In this document: positions 6,045-8,585 of the stretch, piece by piece
Layout of the letters: every line of letters begins with the position of its first letter
Position numbering within the stretch: the first letter of the stretch is position 1
DNA from: Armatimonadota bacterium
GTDB lineage: Bacteria; Sysuimicrobiota; Sysuimicrobiia; Sysuimicrobiales; Kaftiobacteriaceae
DNA length: 8,585 nucleotides
NCBI GenBank assembly: GCA_020028535.1
Contig: JAIBHM010000072.1
Span: forward strand, 1-8,585
Direction: 5' to 3'
Program-made: the position numbers and the translations under genes
The notes under the pieces: generated by a model
Told to the model about the DNA's origin: nothing
What the model saw: only the letters and a program-made list of their open reading frames with translations
Database searches by the model: none

Positions 6045-7478
6045 ATGCCGAGCCGCGCCGATCTCTGGTCGATTGGGCCTGAACTGTGGCTGGCCGGATT
6101 GGGCCTGCTCGTCCTCGTCGTTGATCTCTTCGTGCGCGAGGGGCGGAAGGCCGGGGTAGGAGCGCTCGCAGTCGGCGGCCTGCTGCTCACGTTGATCCCG
6201 GCCTCCACGATGCTGGCCTGGGAGCCGCGCACCGTGCTTTTCGGGGCGTATGCGGTGGACGGGTTTGCCGTGTTCTTCAAGGTCCTTACCGTCATTGCGA
6301 CCGCGCTCGTGATCCTGGCCTCGATGGACTCACTCCGCACGCGCTTCGAGGGCGAATTCTACGCCCTGCTCGTGTTCACGGCGCTCGGGCTCGTGCTCAT
6401 GGCCGGGAGCACGGACCTCGTGCTGCTGGCCGTGGCGATCGAGTTCGTCAGCCTGACCGGTTACGTGCTGGCCGGGTACCTCAAAGCGAATCCGAAGAGC
6501 AATGAAGCAGGGGTCAAATACTTTCTCTTTGGCGCCACCGCGTCCGCGGTGATGTTCTTCGGCTTCTCGATCCTCTACGGGCTCACCGGGACCACGAACC
6601 TCTACGATATCTCAGCCCGCCTGAAGGACGCGCCGGCGCCCGCGCTCTACCTGGCCGTGGCGTTGATGCTGTCGGGCTTCGGGTTCAAGATCTCGATGGT
6701 ACCCTTCCACCAGTGGACGCCAGATGTCTATGAGGGCGCGCCCACGCCCGTCGCGGCGTTCTTGTCGGTGGCCAGCAAGGCGGCCGGGTTCGCGGCGCTG
6801 GTCCGCGTGTTGATCGTGGCGATCGACCCCGTGCGCGTGGACTGGGTGCTGCTGATGGCGATCCTGGCCGCGGTGACGATGACGCTCGGCAACCTGCTGG
6901 CTCTGCCGCAGCGGAACATCAAGCGGATGCTGGCCTATTCCAGCATCAGCCACGCCGGCTTTCTGCTGATCGGCGTGGCCGCGTTCCGCGGCGACTTCGG
7001 CACGCCGGGGCTGCTCATCTACCTGCTCGGGTACACCTTCACGCAGCTGGGCGCGTTCTTCGTTGCGGTCCTCATCGGGGCGCAGCTGGGTACGGACGAC
7101 ATCCCGGATTACGCGGGGCTCGGCCGCCGGGCGCCGGTGTCGGCGTTCCTGATGGCGATCTTCATGCTCTCGCTGACCGGCATTCCGCCGACGGCAGTCT
7201 TCGTGGGGAAGTTTTACGTCCTCGCCGCAGCCATCGACAACGGACTCCTGTGGCTGGCCGTGGTGGGCATCATCAACAGTGTGATCTCCCTGTATTACTA
7301 CGTGGGCGTCATTCGAGCCATGTACGTGATGCCGGCGCCCACCGAGTCGCCCGTTCCCGAACCGGCGGCCCTGCAGGTGGCCCTCGGCATCGCCGGGCTC
7401 GGAACACTCGTCATCGGTTTGTACCCCCAGCCCATCATCGACCTCGCCAAGAACGCCACTCTGCTCCTGCGCCTGTAA
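6045..7478 (+). CDS. nuoN: NADH-quinone oxidoreductase subunit N
   Basis: NuoN (ND2 homologue) is the proximal antiporter-like proton pump, next to NuoK. The 477-residue length is normal. ATG 6045 lies six bases after the nuoM stop. The first helix begins GPELWLAGLGLLVLVVDLF, as is typical. Key residues are E133 in AIEFVSLTGYVLAGY, K215 and H222 in FGFKISMVPFHQWTPDVYEG, K245 in SVASKAAGFA, K293 in NIKRMLAYSSISHAGF, and the TM12 lysine K389 in GIPPTAVFVGKFYVL. These match the residues shown to matter in E. coli NuoN (E133, K217, K247, K395). It ends the nuo block, as nuoN does in most bacteria. The next gene, a DinB-like protein, begins five bases later. Confidence 0.97.
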   Translation: MPSRADLWSIGPELWLAGLGLLVLVVDLFVREGRKAGVGALAVGGLLLTLIPASTMLAWEPRTVLFGAYAVDGFAVFFKVLTVIATALVILASMDSLRTRFEGEFYALLVFTALGLVLMAGSTDLVLLAVAIEFVSLTGYVLAGYLKANPKSNEAGVKYFLFGATASAVMFFGFSILYGLTGTTNLYDISARLKDAPAPALYLAVALMLSGFGFKISMVPFHQWTPDVYEGAPTPVAAFLSVASKAAGFAALVRVLIVAIDPVRVDWVLLMAILAAVTMTLGNLLALPQRNIKRMLAYSSISHAGFLLIGVAAFRGDFGTPGLLIYLLGYTFTQLGAFFVAVLIGAQLGTDDIPDYAGLGRRAPVSAFLMAIFMLSLTGIPPTAVFVGKFYVLAAAIDNGLLWLAVVGIINSVISLYYYVGVIRAMYVMPAPTESPVPEPAALQVALGIAGLGTLVIGLYPQPIIDLAKNATLLLRL

Positions 7479-7483
7479 CGCGC

Positions 7484-8008
7484 GTGGCACGTGAGCCGCT
7501 GGACTTGAAAGCGGTCCTCCTTCACCATCTCGACCACACCTTCGAGAAGGAAGCCTGGCAGCCGTCTCTCGCAATGGCGGTCGAGGGCGTGACCCACGCC
7601 GAGGCGGCCTGGAAGCCCGGTGCCAACCGCCACTCGATCTGGCAGATTGTACGGCACGTCACTCGTTGGAAGCAGGCCACCCTGGGGGCGTGGGATGGGA
7701 CGCGTCCGCTCTTCGTGGGCCGGGAGGATACCGAGCACTCCAGAGCGCTCGAGCGCAGTGACTGGGACGAGGTGGCGGGCGATGAGGCGGCGTGGCATGC
7801 CGACGTACGCGCGTTGCGCGCGGCCTCAGCCGAGATCCGGAAACGAGCGGAGCGTCTGACGGCGGACGAGATCCTGCGGCCGTTTCCGGGGGAGGAGATG
7901 CCGACCATACTCCGGCTTCTGCGTATGGCCACGCACGATATCTATCATGCCGGTCAGATCCGCTACTTGCGCGCGTTACATCGCGAGAACCGCCGCGCAT
8001 CCGGTTGA
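7484..8008 (+). CDS. DinB/YfiT-like putative metal-binding four-helix protein
   Basis: The 174-residue soluble protein has the features of the DinB_2/YfiT superfamily: a four-helix bundle carrying a three-histidine metal site. Candidate ligands are H58 in HSIWQIVRHVTRW and H151 and H155 in the C-terminal HDIYHAGQIRYLRAL, a strong family signature. No signal peptide or membrane helix is seen. Family members include thiol-dependent transferases (bacillithiol, mycothiol) and many proteins of unknown activity; the substrate here cannot be told from sequence. The start is GTG 7484 (VAREPLDLKAVLLHH), five bases after nuoN, without a clear Shine-Dalgarno site. The frame stays open upstream into nuoN, but starts there would overlap nuoN extensively and add non-family sequence. 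The gap suggests co-transcription with nuo. The stop TGA 8006-8008 overlaps the -35 box of the ATPase promoter. Confidence 0.85.
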   Translation: MAREPLDLKAVLLHHLDHTFEKEAWQPSLAMAVEGVTHAEAAWKPGANRHSIWQIVRHVTRWKQATLGAWDGTRPLFVGREDTEHSRALERSDWDEVAGDEAAWHADVRALRAASAEIRKRAERLTADEILRPFPGEEMPTILRLLRMATHDIYHAGQIRYLRALHRENRRASG

Positions 8009-8034
8009 CGCTCTTTCGCCGCGTCTGTTATGAT
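8005..8034 (+). promoter_or_regulatory. Sigma70-type promoter with extended -10 for the V/A-ATPase operon
   Basis: The -35 element TTGACG (8005-8010, 5 of 6 to consensus) is separated by 18 bases from the -10 element TATGAT (8029-8034, 5 of 6). A TGT directly before the -10 supplies the extended -10 motif (TGn). The predicted start of transcription is about 8041, giving a leader of about 107 bases. The -35 box overlaps the stop codon of the DinB-like gene. This is the best promoter match I found in the window, and it is correctly placed for the ATPase genes. Its activity is inference. Confidence 0.7.
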
Positions 8035-8048
8035 GGGCGCGGCAATTC

Positions 8049-8085
8049 GGCCCAGGACTGCGGGTGCCCCCGCGGTGCCTGGGTC
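8049..8085 (+). promoter_or_regulatory. GC-rich stem-loop in the ATPase operon leader
   Basis: The arms CCCAGG (8051-8056) and CCTGGG (8078-8083) pair, ACT (8057-8059) pairs with GGT (8074-8076, one wobble), and GCGGG (8060-8064) pairs with CCCGC (8069-8073) around the loop TGCC. Only G8077 is bulged. Two further pairs (8049-8050 with 8084-8085) extend the base, giving about 16 base pairs. The sequence after it (TTGTCGGG) is not a T-run, so a standard intrinsic terminator is unlikely. It starts about 8 bases after the predicted transcription start, so it could stabilise the mRNA, attenuate, or slow readthrough from the nuo transcript. Confidence 0.55.
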
Positions 8086-8137
8086 TTGTCGGGATTGGGC
8101 ATCTCACCCGCGGCTCCAGCGCTGACAATCGACTGCC

Positions 8138-8143
8138 AGGTGG
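8138..8143 (+). promoter_or_regulatory. Ribosome binding site of ntpF
   Basis: AGGTGG, a partial Shine-Dalgarno match with core AGG, lies four bases before ATG 8148. It supports this start over an in-frame GTG at 8064, which would lie inside the leader stem-loop. Confidence 0.5.
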
Positions 8144-8147
8144 AACG

Positions 8148-8486
8148 ATGACGGCCAAGGGCGGCCACTCGGACGAGAATCTCCTCCAGCTCATCGCCAC
8201 GAAGGAAAAAGAATTAGAGACTCGCGTCTCGCAGGCCCGCGAGCAGGCGCGCCGGACGGTGGACGATGCCAGGCGGCAGGCGGAGGCGTTGCGGGAGCAG
8301 GCCCGCCGCGACGCCGCGCAGCTCGCCGAGCGCACCCAGGCCGAGCAGGCCCGCGAGAGCGAATCCCTCGCCGCGCAGCGGATGGCTCAGGCCCAGGCTG
8401 AGGCGGAGCAGGTCCGTGCGCGCGCCGCGGAGCGCATGGCCGCGGCCGTAGATCTGGTCGTCAAGCGAGTCCTGGCTGGTTTGTGA
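8148..8486 (+). CDS. ntpF: V/A-type ATPase peripheral-stalk subunit (NtpF / AtpG / AhaH type)
   Basis: This 112-residue protein is predicted to be almost wholly coiled coil (about residues 15-100), very rich in Ala, Arg, Glu and Gln, with no membrane segment. The N-terminus NLLQLIATKEKELETRVSQA, the long charged helix, and the compact C-terminal AAAVDLVVKRVLAGL match the peripheral-stalk G/H subunit of bacterial and archaeal V/A-ATPases. That subunit pairs with subunit E to hold the catalytic head against the stator. The Thermus homologue has a similar length and C-terminal pattern. The next gene encodes subunit I, the same F-I order as in the Enterococcus ntp operon, which makes the call firmer than the low-complexity sequence alone would. 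Its stop lies seven bases before the next start. An F-type b subunit is unlikely because there is no N-terminal membrane anchor. Confidence 0.85.
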   Translation: MTAKGGHSDENLLQLIATKEKELETRVSQAREQARRTVDDARRQAEALREQARRDAAQLAERTQAEQARESESLAAQRMAQAQAEAEQVRARAAERMAAAVDLVVKRVLAGL

Positions 8487-8493
8487 TGCGGTC

Positions 8494-8585
8494 ATGATCG
8501 TTGAGATGTCCCGGCTCATGGTTCTCGGGCCGAAGCGCCTCCTCGGGCAGGTGATCGAGGAAGTCCAGCGCATCGGCGTCCTGCA
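8494..8585 (+). CDS. ntpI: V/A-type ATPase subunit I (a), N-terminal fragment
   Basis: ATG 8494 opens a frame that runs off the window after 30 whole codons. The peptide MIVEMSRLMVLGPKRLLGQV, followed by IEEVQRIGVL, matches the N-terminus of V/A-ATPase subunit I: a beta-strand with Met/Val residues, GPK, then a helix leading to a Gly-Val-Leu turn. In the complete protein, an N-terminal cytoplasmic part binds the peripheral stalks and a C-terminal membrane domain provides the proton half-channels. It follows the stalk subunit gene by seven bases, so the two are in one operon. From known operons, the proteolipid subunit K/L and then E, C, F, A, B and D genes are expected to the right. Confidence 0.8.
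   Translation, partial: MIVEMSRLMVLGPKRLLGQVIEEVQRIGVL

Noticed and set aside
7250..7483. Upstream extension of the DinB-like frame into nuoN.
   Set aside because: It would overlap nuoN by more than 200 bases and add non-family sequence. GTG 7484 gives a start fitting the family.
6612..7574. A 320-codon open frame on the - strand across nuoN and the DinB-like gene.
   Set aside because: It is a low-complexity Arg/His/Gln/Asp shadow of nuoN and crosses a real gene boundary.
8086..8130. Short inverted repeats TTGTC/GACAA and GATTG/CAATC in the ATPase leader.
   Set aside because: They are only 5 bases each, with long loops; expected by chance and not a convincing structure or operator.
8064..8147. 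GTG 8064 as start of the ATPase stalk subunit.
   Set aside because: It would place the start inside the leader hairpin, with no ribosome binding site, and add Pro/Gly/Cys residues unlike the family. ATG 8148 is better.
1..8585. Mobile element, CRISPR array, tRNA/rRNA, toxin-antitoxin or defence genes.
   Set aside because: Apart from the short gaps and two end fragments, the whole window is explained by housekeeping energy genes. I saw no transposase, integrase, direct-repeat array or RNA gene signature.

Overview
This is a G+C-rich, tightly packed bacterial chromosomal window in which every complete gene lies on the + strand. It holds most of a respiratory energy-conservation locus. The whole membrane arm of NADH-quinone oxidoreductase (complex I) comes first, in the order nuoA-nuoH-nuoJ-nuoK-nuoL-nuoM-nuoN. 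A small DinB-like protein gene follows, and then the first two genes of a V/A-type (rotary, Thermus-style) ATPase operon. No mobile element, CRISPR array, tRNA or rRNA is visible.

Layout: 1-154 is the 3' end of an unidentified gene. 155-256 is a short intergenic gap with a good ribosome binding site for nuoA but no convincing promoter. 257-7478 is the seven-gene nuo block, with intergenic distances from a 1-base overlap to 14 bases, so it is almost certainly one transcript. 7484-8008 is a DinB/YfiT-like putative metal-binding protein, 5 bases after nuoN and probably co-transcribed with it. 8009-8147 is the only real control region: a strong sigma70-type promoter with an extended -10, followed by a long GC-rich stem-loop in the untranslated leader. 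8148-8486 is the peripheral-stalk subunit of a V/A-ATPase (NtpF/AtpG/H type). 8494 onward is the start of its stator subunit I (a), cut by the window end.

Functionally, NuoH joins the quinone site to the membrane arm, NuoA/J/K supply the small-subunit part of the proton path, and NuoL/M/N are the three Mrp-antiporter-like pumps. All the expected key lysines and glutamates are present. The electron-input subunits (NuoB, C, D, E, F, G, I) are absent: nuoA abuts nuoH directly, and no nuoI lies between nuoH and nuoJ. They must be encoded upstream or elsewhere. The ATPase operon beginning downstream has the F-I gene order known from Enterococcus ntp and Thermus V/A-ATPase operons, so a proton pump and a likely consumer of the proton gradient sit side by side.

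The organism is probably a respiring, high-GC bacterium from a lineage that carries a V/A-type ATPase (Deinococcus-Thermus-like, or uncultured Armatimonadota/Chloroflexota-like groups). This placement is inference from gene content only.

I see no wholly new system. The most notable departures are: (i) a roughly 50-residue insertion with two hydrophobic segments in NuoH; (ii) a 26-residue tandem repeat in the lateral-helix region of NuoL; (iii) the split complex I gene set; and (iv) the promoter plus stem-loop leader that separates the nuo and ATPase units.
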